From NCBI GenBank assembly GCA_009692395.1, contig SHZG01000035.1, positions 1-14,127 of the forward strand: a stretch of DNA of 14,127 bases, in the 5' to 3' direction. Of this stretch, positions 1-8,080 are shown piece after piece. Every line of letters begins with the position of its first letter. The first letter of the stretch is position 1. Position numbers and translations under genes: made by a program. Below the pieces are notes generated by a model. It made no database searches and had not been told where the DNA came from. It saw only the letters and a program-made list of their open reading frames with translations. This DNA is from Methylococcales bacterium. GTDB taxonomy: Bacteria > Pseudomonadota > Gammaproteobacteria > Methylococcales > Methylomonadaceae.

Positions 1-107
1 ATACTTGCCACTCCAACACCAAAACGCACTGCCGCTTCCGCTTGTGTTAGCCCTTCTTGTTCTTTAATCGTCAATACTTTTTGGCGGAAATCGGCTGAAT
101 ATGTCAT
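1..107 (-). CDS. IS630-family transposase, N-terminal fragment (runs off the window)
   Basis: This is the first 35 codons of an insertion-sequence transposase, reading leftwards off the window from ATG at 107-105. The peptide begins MTYSADFRQKVLTIKEQEG and continues LTQAEAAVRFGVG. This is the helix-turn-helix start typical of IS630-type transposases, which binds the element's terminal repeats. The DDE catalytic part lies outside the window. The AT-rich stretch 108-130 between this start and the neighbouring NACHT remnant should hold the element's terminal inverted repeat. IS630 elements insert at TA, and TA dinucleotides are present there, but the exact end cannot be fixed without the other end of the element. 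Family assignment rests on recognition of the N-terminal motif only. Confidence 0.82.
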   Translation of the reverse strand, partial: MTYSADFRQKVLTIKEQEGLTQAEAAVRFGVGVAS

Positions 108-126
108 CTAATTTAAAATAATCAAA

Positions 127-1906
127 TTATACTGCTTTGGCTATATCAGTCACGCGCTGTAAATTTTTCAACCGTCTGGCTAAACGTACTTCAGTGGCTA
201 GTTCACTACGCGCAATCTCAGCACTTTCTACGTTGTCCTCTAAAACATCCCAGAGTTTTTGACGTGTGTCACTATCCAGCTTTAAGGCTTCATCGGCACA
301 TTCGCTGGCTAAGGTTAGACTAGCCACACTATTTTGCTGTAAACAAGCAAGCACAATGTCTTTAGCATCGGCTTGGGCAATATACAATCGTAGGGTTTCA
401 TGCCACCAACTGTTATCCACTAAAAACCGCCAATTCTGTGTCAGTTTCTGCTCTACCCAATAACAAGGGGTCAAATATTCCTGAAACGACAAATGAGCAA
501 AACTCCACAGCCCATTTTCCTTTTCACTCAATAAACCACTGCCTGCTGCTATGTGTTGTAAAAACTGACTACCTGCTTGCTGTTCGCTAAGCCCCCACTT
601 GTTTTAGCGGCTCAGCAATGATGGCTAGTGCATCCTCGGTACTGATTTCTCGGGTATTGCGCTGCATCATGGCAGCGGCTGAGAGGGTTGTAAGGCAACC
701 CGTTTTTGGGTAGCAGTTAAACGGTCTTGTACGCCTATTGCCGCTCGCCAATGCCCTAATAACACATCACAAATTTCGCTGTATAACTCTACTCGTCGTC
801 CAGGTAATTGCCCACGATAACGATGCACCATTGCAATCATGGTCAATAATAACGGATTCACTGTTAAGGCATTCAGTGAGGGCATTTGTTGCAAGCGTTT
901 TAATAAATCTTCTGCCCCTTGTTGAGCTCGGTTCAACACGCCTTCGTCTTTTTTGCCAAAACTGAACACTTCATTTTCAAAATACCAACTGTGGGCAAAT
1001 TCTTGGACTTGCGACCAAGAAAACGGCTGGATTTCTAAACGATGGGCTTGCCGCAATGGCGCGGCTAAATAACCTTGTGGGCGTGACGTGATGATAAACG
1101 GGCAGTGTTTATAATTGATAATTTGCTGGTCTACCCACGCCGACACTTTTTGCCGTTTTTCAACTTCTGCCACTTCATCCAAGCCATCTAACAATACGAT
1201 GGCGTTGCCGTTATTTAGTTGGGTTTTAAACCAATTGTCAGGGGGTTGTAAGTTGGGATAGCGTTTTTCATTACTAAAATGGGCTTGAGCCAGTTGCGCT
1301 AAATTGATTGCCTCGCTGACAATTTTGTCGATATGTTCACGCAGAAATAAAAACACAGGGGTGTAAGCAGGTAAACCATGACGTTTATTCGCCGCGAATG
1401 CCAACGCGATATGCTGTAACAAGGTCGATTTACCGCAACCTGGCGCACCAATAACCGCGAGTATTTTTAAATCTTGCTTTAAAAAATCCCAGATTGGACG
1501 CTTGCCTTGTAAAGAGCCATGATGCGTAATGCTATTGGCTTTATTGAGATTGGCACACGGGGCAATGCTTAAGCGGACATAGACTTTTTCAACTTCCAGC
1601 GTGAATGTGCCTTTAGTGTGTAAACCACGGACATTAAACACGCGATGTTCAAAGATGATGTGTTGTTTGTAGCGTAGGCTAAAACTGATATTTGAAAACC
1701 ATCTGATACCTAGCAGAGTCAGTTGGCTGATGGTTTTGTCAGTTATATCGGCTAAGTTGTCACCTAATCTTTTGCGGATGGAAAAAATCATCGTCACTAG
1801 CAAAATTAGCGCGGCTTTACTGAGTGCCGAGACAGGATCAGCGATTACTTCTGCAAGCCAACTATTAGATGCGGGGGATGATGGTATCCAAATCTGGAGT
1901 TTGCAT
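127..1906 (-). pseudogene. NACHT-domain NTPase, frameshifted three times and possibly cut at its C-terminus by IS630
   Basis: This is a STAND-type P-loop NTPase, a family that includes bacterial antiphage and stress-sensing proteins. ATG at 1906 follows AAGGA with an 8-nt gap, but that frame stops after 13 codons. Removing one base from the G5 run at 1873-1877 restores a continuous N-terminus (MQTPDLDTIIPASNSWLAEV). A second break lies near 685-692 (one base apparently missing, CAACCC) and a third in the C5 run at 592-596 (one base extra). The repaired protein is about 592 residues. It has a short hydrophobic helix near residues 28-45, Walker A GAPGCGKST (about 153-161), Walker B VLLDGLDEV (about 237-245) and TSRP (about 273-276). 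The NPLLLTMIAMVHRYRGQLP segment follows, and GLWSFAHLSFQEYL lies near the C-terminus. The TAA at 129-127 lies beside the IS630 fragment and may belong to it. From memory, relatives carry a further C-terminal domain after a similar 'ARRLKNL' segment. The breaks could be sequencing error. Confidence 0.8.
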
Positions 1907-1989
1907 GGTATTAATCCTTAAACGCTAAGAATGAAATCAGTCTGTTGGTGTGTAAAAAATCCTGCAAACCCCAAATGGAATCTCGGTCG

Positions 1990-2637
1990 TTAGACCTGCT
2001 TTTTTTGAAACTTATTTTGGACAACGTGCAGAATCATGGGCATGAACGAGACAAAAACAATGCCCAAAACGATTTTTTCAAAGTTGTGTTTGACCCATTC
2101 GTTAGAACCTAAAAAATAACCAGCTAAGGTTAAGCTCGTAACCCATAAACTCGCACCTAGGATGCAGAACAAAATATATTTACTGTATTTCATACTGCCA
2201 GCCGCAACAAACGGCACGACGGTGCGAATAATCGGCACGAACCGCGCGGCAATAACCGCTTTACCGCCATGTTTATGGTAGAAATTTTCGGTTTCGGTGA
2301 GGTATTCATGTTTGAAAAACAGAATACGCTCACGTTTTCTAATGAAGCGACTCAAATGTTTACCAACGTAATAATTCACATTGTCGCCTAATAATGCCGC
2401 GACTATCAGCAACGGAATCAATATTTGCACATCCAGTTGCCCTGTTGATGACGCCAATAATCCGACTGCAAATAATAAGGAGTCACCAGGTAATATCGGC
2501 ATGACTATTAACCCTGTTTCGACAAAAATAATCAGCGCGACCACGAAATAAGTCAGGGTTTGATAATGGGTTAAAAAGTCTTGCAAAGTAGCCAGTGGGT
2601 CTTTTAGCAAGTGAAATAAAAAGTTAATAATATCCAT
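1990..2637 (-). CDS. dedA: DedA family inner-membrane protein
   Basis: A 215-residue polytopic membrane protein, close in length and sequence to E. coli DedA (219 aa). Family landmarks are present: FVETGL around residue 40, PGDSLLF (50-56), GDNVNYYVG (84-92) and the HKHGGKAVIAARFVPIIRT stretch (121-139). The last contains the conserved arginines R132 and R138 that are needed for function in studied DedA proteins. Family members act in membrane homeostasis and proton-motive-force-dependent processes, and some recycle undecaprenyl phosphate. One member was linked to selenite uptake in Cupriavidus. The ATG at 2637 fits the family N-terminus (MDIINFLFHLL), although no strong Shine-Dalgarno precedes it. 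It starts 50 bp after the upstream sialidase-fold lipoprotein gene on the same strand with no visible terminator, so cotranscription is likely. Any functional link to that gene is inference. Confidence 0.93.
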   Translation of the reverse strand: MDIINFLFHLLKDPLATLQDFLTHYQTLTYFVVALIIFVETGLIVMPILPGDSLLFAVGLLASSTGQLDVQILIPLLIVAALLGDNVNYYVGKHLSRFIRKRERILFFKHEYLTETENFYHKHGGKAVIAARFVPIIRTVVPFVAAGSMKYSKYILFCILGASLWVTSLTLAGYFLGSNEWVKHNFEKIVLGIVFVSFMPMILHVVQNKFQKKQV

Positions 2638-2687
2638 GATGTCTGTTGTTAGTGGCGATTGATGTCAAAGTTCAGCAGTTTCTCAAA

Positions 2688-3932
2688 TTAAAAATTAATT
2701 TTCTGTAAGCGATAATCCTGCTGTAACACTTGCCATGATACATAAATCGCTAACCCATCACTGATTAAAAACGGTGTATCAACACCTTTAGCGGCTTCGG
2801 CAATGGCTTCGAGTTTGCTCCATGTGTTGCCCTCATCGCTAGATTTTATTAGCTGTAAGACATTTTTTTTGCCATCAAATTCTGCCCAAACAATGGCAAC
2901 ATTTTTCCCTAAGGTTTTTACATGGGGATGCGTTGCGCCCGCGCCACCAAACGCCATTGGTTCAGAAAAATGTTTACCGCCATCATTGGAATGTGCATAA
3001 AACAGCCCTTTTTTCACATCGGCACCACTAAACCAAACTTCGTGATACACATCCGCGTCAGAAATCGCTAACCCTGGCCCATGATGTGGGCAAGCATCAA
3101 TTTTCCAGTTTTCTTGTCCAACACGTTGCACGTCTCCCGCTGTATTCCAATCGGTAAATTTAACCAGCGCGTGATCGCGGATGCCGCCATCAAAAATATG
3201 TCGCCAAGTAATAACAGGCGTATTGTCTTTAGCAATCGCGATTTGTAAGCGGCAACATTGACAGACATGAGCGGCGATACGTTTATTCGGATAAAAAGAC
3301 TGACCGCCATCATTTGACCAAGTGTAATACAACGACGAACCTTCAAATTTCTGCCCTGCTTTTTTAGCCGCGACGGTGTCACGCGCATCCAGCCACGCAA
3401 TAAAAATTTCGCCGTGTTGTCCGATTACCATTGATTCAAAGGAATGCCCAATCACATCCAAATCATCATTGACGGTAACAGGCGCGGAAAACGATTTGCC
3501 GCCATCAGTGGAACGACTAAAACGAATGTAACCTGCATGACGTTCACCCAGTGATAACGCCCAAGTGATGTAAATATTCCCTTTGGCATCCACTTTTATT
3601 TTCGGACGATTTTCGCCTGTCGCAGTCACTTTTTCTGCAACCGTATTGACTATAACGGGTGCGCTAAAATGTTGTCCTTTATCAGCGGATGACTGCACAT
3701 AAATATGCTCGTTATTTGCCCAAGTAATCCACACCCCACCATCGGGTGCGAATTCTGCCGCCACGGTATTGGAGCAATGACTTGATGGTTCAGCACACAC
3801 AGGGGCTTTTTCACCGTGTTGACTATGTTCGTTGTGTTGCGGTGCGGCATCGGTTGGTTTTAGCGTGCTGTCAGTTGCACACCCTGTGATTGCCAAGAGT
3901 GCTGAAAATAAAAAATAGCGGGGAGTCTTCAT
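2688..3932 (-). CDS. Sialidase-fold (five Asp-box) outer-membrane lipoprotein, copy 1
   Basis: 414 residues. The N-terminus MKTPRYFLFSALLAITGC is a lipoprotein signal with lipobox ITGC and lipidated C18. There is no Asp at +2, which favours the outer membrane. A short His-rich linker (HNEHSQH, about 33-39) leads into a beta-propeller with five Asp boxes: SADKGQHF 82-89, STDGGKSF 141-148, SNDGGQSF 206-213, SNDGGKHF 315-322 and SSDEGNTW 364-371. Six cysteines outside the lipobox (C46, C53, C224, C226, C227, C281) fall in motifs shared with the neighbouring copy: HVCQCCR (222-228) and DACPHHGP (279-286). WRHIFDGGIRDH (243-254) is also conserved. The FRIP motif of true sialidases is not seen, so enzymatic sialidase activity is doubtful. 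The Cys/His motifs suggest metal or cofactor binding, which is inference. The gene sits between its paralogue (152 bp upstream) and dedA (50 bp downstream). Confidence 0.9.
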   Translation of the reverse strand: MKTPRYFLFSALLAITGCATDSTLKPTDAAPQHNEHSQHGEKAPVCAEPSSHCSNTVAAEFAPDGGVWITWANNEHIYVQSSADKGQHFSAPVIVNTVAEKVTATGENRPKIKVDAKGNIYITWALSLGERHAGYIRFSRSTDGGKSFSAPVTVNDDLDVIGHSFESMVIGQHGEIFIAWLDARDTVAAKKAGQKFEGSSLYYTWSNDGGQSFYPNKRIAAHVCQCCRLQIAIAKDNTPVITWRHIFDGGIRDHALVKFTDWNTAGDVQRVGQENWKIDACPHHGPGLAISDADVYHEVWFSGADVKKGLFYAHSNDGGKHFSEPMAFGGAGATHPHVKTLGKNVAIVWAEFDGKKNVLQLIKSSDEGNTWSKLEAIAEAAKGVDTPFLISDGLAIYVSWQVLQQDYRLQKINF

Positions 3933-4025
3933 GAGAGTATGCCAAGTAAAAGTCTAAAAATATGAGCGAAAATTGTAACATCGAACAACGGAAGGGTAGA
4001 CCGTTGCGATTAATGAGATTTAAAT

Positions 4026-4062
4026 AGATAATAACCCTTAATCCCTCGAAGGGATGTTATCT
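4026..4062. terminator. Inverted repeat between the two lipoprotein genes (possible weak terminator)
   Basis: ATCCCT (4041-4046) and AGGGAT (4050-4055) pair around a CGA loop. An outer pair, AGATAA (4026-4031) and TTATCT (4057-4062), can extend the stem with an asymmetric bulge. It lies 23 to 59 bp past the stop codon of lipoprotein copy 2. There is no T-tract, so it may be an RNA-stability or partial-termination element rather than a strong terminator. Confidence 0.45.
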
Positions 4063-4084
4063 ATGATGATTAACGAATGCGCAA

Positions 4085-5389
4085 CTATTGAATCGCAATT
4101 AATTGATAGTCTTTTTGGGCAACTTGCCAAGATAAATAGGCGCGTTTGCCATCGCTGACTAAAAACGGCTCATCTGCCATTTCTTGCGTTTCAGCAATGA
4201 CTTTTGAAGGCGACCATGTTTTACCTTCATCGTTAGATTGCATCACTAAAGCGCGGTTCGTTTTACCGTCAAAGGTTTGCCAAGTTACAAACACTTGTTT
4301 ATTCATCGCCAATACAAACGGGTGACTCGCGCCTTCGTTAGCAAAGTTAATGGACTCAGAAAAATGCTTGCCTTGATCGGTGGAATAGCCGTAGAACAAG
4401 CCTTGTTTAGACTCCGCACCACTAAACCACACCGCATGATAAATCCCCGATTTTGCAGTTGTTATTGCAGGCCCATGATGTGGGCAAGCATCAATTTTCC
4501 ACTCTTCATGACTCATGCGCTGCATCGTGTCGGGCGTTTGCCAGTCTTTAAATTTAACCAGTGCGTGATCGCGAATACCACCGTCAAAAATATGCCGCCA
4601 TACCACGACAGGCGTGTTATCAGGGGCAATCGAGGTGTCTATACGACAACATTCGCAAACGTGTTCAGTAATGGCTTTGTTAGGGGAGAAATGTTTGCCG
4701 CCATCGGTGGAGGTGCTGTAATACAAAGACAGCCCTTTCGCTTCTTTACCCGCTTTTTTTGCGGCTTCGGTGTCTCGTGCATCCAGCCACGCAACAAATA
4801 TTTCGCCGTTTTTACCGACCGCTAAACTATCGAAACGGTGACGAATGATTTGTAAATCATCATTGACGGTGACAGGCGTAGAAAAATGTTTGCCGCCATC
4901 GGTGGAACGACTAAATCGCACATAAGTGCTACGTTTTTTATCCAGCGTAATCCCCCACGTCAGATAAATATTGCCTTTGGCATCGACTTTGATTTTCGGG
5001 CGGCTTTCATTTTCTGCGGCGACCGCTTCGGGTGTCGTATTGACTAATACGGGTTTGGAAAAGCGTTTGCCTTTGTCGGTAGACGATTGGATATAGATAG
5101 ATTGGTTGTTTGTCCACACTGCCCAGAGTGTCCCTTTACCATCAAAGGTGGCAGTGACGGTGTCGGCGCATTTGCTTAAAGCTGGAGCTTTAGGATCGGC
5201 ACATACGCCTTGCTTTTCGGCGTGTTTATGGGACATTTTTTTCTCAGCAGGTTTGCTTGTTTCAGCCGATTTGCTGTCGGACTGAGCGGCTGATTCTTTT
5301 TGTGTTGAGGGTTTTACGGTCGTTTCATCGGTGGCACAGCCTGAAACAATAAGGCTGGTCAGCAATAGGATATAAGGTGGAAATTTCAT
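4085..5389 (-). CDS. Sialidase-fold (five Asp-box) outer-membrane lipoprotein, copy 2
   Basis: 434 residues from ATG at 5389. The reading frame is open upstream to 5500, but the start at 5389 gives a proper lipoprotein signal, MKFPPYILLLTSLIVSGC, with lipobox VSGC and lipidated C18, so I chose it. A Ser/Lys/Glu-rich linker (about 20-60) is longer than in copy 1. Asp boxes are STDKGKRF (103-110), STDGGKHF (162-169), STDGGKHF (227-234), STDQGKHF (336-343) and SNDEGKTW (385-392). The same six cysteines occur (C63, C74, C245, C247, C248, C302) in HVCECCR and DACPHHGP, and WRHIFDGGIRDH is identical to copy 1. The proteins are clear paralogues in tandem. The gene follows a TonB receptor gene by 164 bp. 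I infer a surface partner of the receptors that binds substrate or metal. No sialidase active-site motif is recognised. Confidence 0.9.
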   Translation of the reverse strand: MKFPPYILLLTSLIVSGCATDETTVKPSTQKESAAQSDSKSAETSKPAEKKMSHKHAEKQGVCADPKAPALSKCADTVTATFDGKGTLWAVWTNNQSIYIQSSTDKGKRFSKPVLVNTTPEAVAAENESRPKIKVDAKGNIYLTWGITLDKKRSTYVRFSRSTDGGKHFSTPVTVNDDLQIIRHRFDSLAVGKNGEIFVAWLDARDTEAAKKAGKEAKGLSLYYSTSTDGGKHFSPNKAITEHVCECCRIDTSIAPDNTPVVVWRHIFDGGIRDHALVKFKDWQTPDTMQRMSHEEWKIDACPHHGPAITTAKSGIYHAVWFSGAESKQGLFYGYSTDQGKHFSESINFANEGASHPFVLAMNKQVFVTWQTFDGKTNRALVMQSNDEGKTWSPSKVIAETQEMADEPFLVSDGKRAYLSWQVAQKDYQLIAIQ

Positions 5390-5505
5390 AAAGAATCCAG
5401 AGTATTTGTAGGTTGGTTTAGCCGTGGCGTAACTCAACAATACAATCATGCGGATATGTTGGCGTTCGCTAGGCTTACAATCGGCGTGGGAGCAAGGCAA
5501 AAATC

Positions 5506-5536
5506 AACCTCCGAGGTTTTTGAAACCTCGGAGGTT
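5506..5536. terminator. 14-bp perfect inverted repeat, likely terminator of the upstream TonB receptor gene
   Basis: AACCTCCGAGGTTT (5506-5519) pairs perfectly with AAACCTCGGAGGTT (5523-5536) around a 3-nt loop. On the minus strand the hairpin is followed by GATTTTTGCC, a short T-run, which fits Rho-independent termination 18 bp after the stop of the TonB receptor gene ending at 5554. Each arm is also nearly self-palindromic (AACCTC-N-GAGGTT). Similar AACCTC/GAGGTT units are, from memory, common intergenic repeats in several bacteria. Confidence 0.7.
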
Positions 5537-5553
5537 TACACAAAGATACTGTC

Positions 5554-8013
5554 TTAATAGTCGAATTTCAATTCAGCAAAGTAAGTACGCGCGGGGAATG
5601 GATGGAAAATCCACACGTCCGCATTGTTGACATTATCAATACCTGCGGCGACGGCAACTTGTTTGGTGATTTGGTATTTACTGCGCAAATCCACCACGAA
5701 GAACGCGGTGTTGCCTACATAAGTACCACCGTTAGTGTCGCTGTTATTTAATTGGCTAAACTGCCCACTGCTATAACGCATACTCACTGAGTTGTTCCAT
5801 TTGTCGGTAGCACGATAAGCAACGGTTGCACTGGCACGCCACTCAGGTACACGCGGTTGGCGTTGACCTTCTGAGGGTAATTTAGCAAACGGATTAGCAG
5901 GATTAGCAGGGGCGAGTAAAGCGGCTTTATCGGCAACACTGTTTTCGGTAATGCGAGAATCTGCCCACGTCGCAGTACCCGAAATATCCAACCCTTTTAT
6001 ACCTAAATCAGTGGTTTCACCAGCAAATTCAATACCGTAAGTTTGAGTTTGTTCGACATTTTGTGGAGAACTAATAATCGCACCTGTGGGTGTAAAACCA
6101 GGTTGTGAATAAATGGCGTTATGGACGCGCTCTTGGAATAAGCTCAAGCGTAATGTACCCTGATCCATAAAATATTCAGTCGCCAATTCGGATGACAAGG
6201 CGGCTTCGGGTTTTAAATTAGGATTACCGTTGCTGATAGTAGTGATACCACCTGTGGTCGTAGTGGTCGTTTGAAACAGCTCGGTAACAGTCGGAAAACG
6301 GTAGGCTTGGGCAACAGACGCGCCAATTTGTAGGCGATCCATTGGTTTCCACGTCATTTTAAATTTAGGCGAGAATCGCAGGTCATTACGATCCGCTTGA
6401 TTAATTTCTTTGAGACCGCCTGCATCCGTAGTAACACCTTTGGCATTTTTTACAGCGGGTACGGTGCTGGAGTTATAACCATCAAAGGCGTGCCAATTTT
6501 CTAAACGTCCACCGAGGGTTAGTTTCCAATCTTTATGAAAATCCCACGCATCTTGCGCCCAGTAGCCTTCGGTTTGGGTTTTACCTTGAGAATTTTGTGT
6601 GGGTGCGCCTGTGCCATCACTGTATGCCCAGTTAGATGCAACGGTATACACAGGGTTGTCTAAGTTATTCAAATCATGATGAAAGCCAAAACTGCCTTCA
6701 TGTTGCCTCAGCGCGGTAGGTCGCCAAATACCTTTGGCATCAGCGGTATTCCAACCCGTACCTGTTAAGCTAGTAATTTTCCCCGCACCATTCACAGACG
6801 CTTGAACAGGGGTTTGAGTGGAGGTACGGCTGATGTCTTTGCCGTATTCGACCACACTGCCTGATAAGTCCCAATCGAAAATACCTCCTGTGTTGGACTT
6901 AATGTTCATGCCATGTGACCAGTGCATTTGGTCGGCTCTTGTGTCAGCAAAACTATTAGGCGCGAGTGCATAACGTTGTCCATTCACGTTGACGAAACCA
7001 TTGGCAGCCCTGTCAACGACCGCACCTGTTGTTGGATTAGTCAGAAAGCTCTCAGAGCTTGCTTTATTATCGTTTGTCCATAAACCCAGTGTGTAAGACG
7101 CTTTAATAGTCGAGGTAATGTCATAAGCTAACTTCCATTTGAAATTGTCTTGTATGGTGTGATTGATATTGCCCGCACCTAACACTTGCGCACCCGTACC
7201 AAAGGGATTTAGATTGCTAATTGCACCCGTGACAACCGTGTCAGCCGCTTGCGCTTTACCTGAAGAAATTGGATTCACATAAGAAATTGGCTGGCTATGG
7301 CTATCGAGATGGGTGACATCAAAACGCCACGAAAAATCTTTCATCTTATCGCCTAAGTTGAAGGCGTATTCTTGTGAATCATAGGTTTTATTTTTGCCAT
7401 AAAAGCCAAAGGTTTGCCAACTGGTTTTGATGTCCGCGCTGGCTTCAAATTTTTCGGGCATTTTGGTGGTCATTTCCACCACGCCACCGATAGAGTTACC
7501 CGAATACATGGCAGAGAAAGGGCCATACATCACATCAACGCGTTCAATTTCATTGGGCGATACCATGTTCCAACGGGGTGAGCCTGTGTTGCCGTTGTTA
7601 TTACCTAACAATGAAGATAATTGAATGCCATCCGCGTAAATCAAACCCCGCGCACTTAAACCCGTACCTGAAGTACGCCATCCCACTGGCGCGTTAGTAT
7701 CACCGATATAACGCTTACGCACTTGAATACTGGGCAAATACTTAATGGTATCTTCTGCACTCATTGCATTGATGGTGTTATCTATTTGCTTAGCGGTAAT
7801 ACTGGCGGTGGTGTTAGGTAGTTGGTATTTCTCTTCAATGGTCATCGCCGCAGGTGCAGATTTGTCGGTGACGGTCATTTCGGGCATATTTTTAGTTGGC
7901 TCAACTTTCGCAGGGGTTTTAGTGTCCGCTATAGCGAATGGAGAGCTTAATAATAATGCACAGAGTAAGGCGCGGCGTGAGTTGAGTGGAAAAGGCGGTT
8001 GTGTGTGCTTCAT
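5554..8013 (-). CDS. TonB-dependent outer-membrane receptor, copy B (substrate unknown)
   Basis: 819 residues. The N-terminal signal peptide (about 1-29) has a long positively charged n-region, hydrophobic ALLCALLLSSPF and likely cleavage after AIA, before DTKTP. A TonB-box candidate, EMTVTD, lies at 45-50. The plug domain follows, with YLPSIQVRKRYIGDTN, the DTNAPVGWRTSGTGLSARGL loop, ADGIQLSSLL, and EIERVDVMYGPFSAMYSGNSIGGVVEM, the usual end-of-plug signature. The rest is a TonB-receptor beta-barrel rich in aromatic strands, including a PKFKMTWKP and AYRFPTVTELF segment. It ends HPFPARTYFAELKFDY, with the terminal aromatic expected for barrel assembly. AGAAG-like sequence (GAGAAGACT) precedes ATG 8013. 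It follows the other receptor gene by 79 bp. Substrate cannot be assigned; it is not recognisably FepA, BtuB or OprC. Confidence 0.93.
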   Translation of the reverse strand: MKHTQPPFPLNSRRALLCALLLSSPFAIADTKTPAKVEPTKNMPEMTVTDKSAPAAMTIEEKYQLPNTTASITAKQIDNTINAMSAEDTIKYLPSIQVRKRYIGDTNAPVGWRTSGTGLSARGLIYADGIQLSSLLGNNNGNTGSPRWNMVSPNEIERVDVMYGPFSAMYSGNSIGGVVEMTTKMPEKFEASADIKTSWQTFGFYGKNKTYDSQEYAFNLGDKMKDFSWRFDVTHLDSHSQPISYVNPISSGKAQAADTVVTGAISNLNPFGTGAQVLGAGNINHTIQDNFKWKLAYDITSTIKASYTLGLWTNDNKASSESFLTNPTTGAVVDRAANGFVNVNGQRYALAPNSFADTRADQMHWSHGMNIKSNTGGIFDWDLSGSVVEYGKDISRTSTQTPVQASVNGAGKITSLTGTGWNTADAKGIWRPTALRQHEGSFGFHHDLNNLDNPVYTVASNWAYSDGTGAPTQNSQGKTQTEGYWAQDAWDFHKDWKLTLGGRLENWHAFDGYNSSTVPAVKNAKGVTTDAGGLKEINQADRNDLRFSPKFKMTWKPMDRLQIGASVAQAYRFPTVTELFQTTTTTTGGITTISNGNPNLKPEAALSSELATEYFMDQGTLRLSLFQERVHNAIYSQPGFTPTGAIISSPQNVEQTQTYGIEFAGETTDLGIKGLDISGTATWADSRITENSVADKAALLAPANPANPFAKLPSEGQRQPRVPEWRASATVAYRATDKWNNSVSMRYSSGQFSQLNNSDTNGGTYVGNTAFFVVDLRSKYQITKQVAVAAGIDNVNNADVWIFHPFPARTYFAELKFDY

Positions 8014-8050
8014 AGTCTTCTCAGTTATTATTATCAGATAGATTAATCAT

Positions 8051-8080
8051 GACTGCCAGTCCTTTAGAGGACTGGCAGTC
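8051..8080. terminator. 13-bp perfect inverted repeat between the two receptor genes
   Basis: GACTGCCAGTCCT (8051-8063) and AGGACTGGCAGTC (8068-8080) pair perfectly around a 4-nt loop. It lies 13 bp past the stop codon of the upstream receptor gene and about 37 bp before the next start. No T-run follows on the minus strand, so a stability or attenuation hairpin is as likely as a classical terminator. Confidence 0.6.

Noticed and set aside
3068..3400. 110-residue minus-strand open frame inside lipoprotein copy 1
   Set aside because: Same strand but different phase within a well-supported gene; a shadow frame.
4277..4825. 182-residue plus-strand open frame
   Set aside because: Fully antisense to the lipoprotein gene, whose Asp boxes and cysteines are conserved with its paralogue; the plus-strand product has no recognisable features.
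2688..5389. Functional sialidase (neuraminidase) pair
   Set aside because: Asp boxes indicate the fold only; the FRIP motif and an evident catalytic set were not found, and there is no sialic-acid catabolism gene nearby.
5390..5500. 37-residue N-terminal extension of lipoprotein copy 2
   Set aside because: It would bury the lipoprotein signal peptide; the internal ATG at 5389 matches the start of the paralogue.
8014..8045. Possible Fur box upstream of receptor copy B (GATAATAATAAC on the minus strand)
   Set aside because: Only about half of the 19-bp consensus is matched and the symmetric half is absent; AT-rich leader DNA gives such matches by chance.
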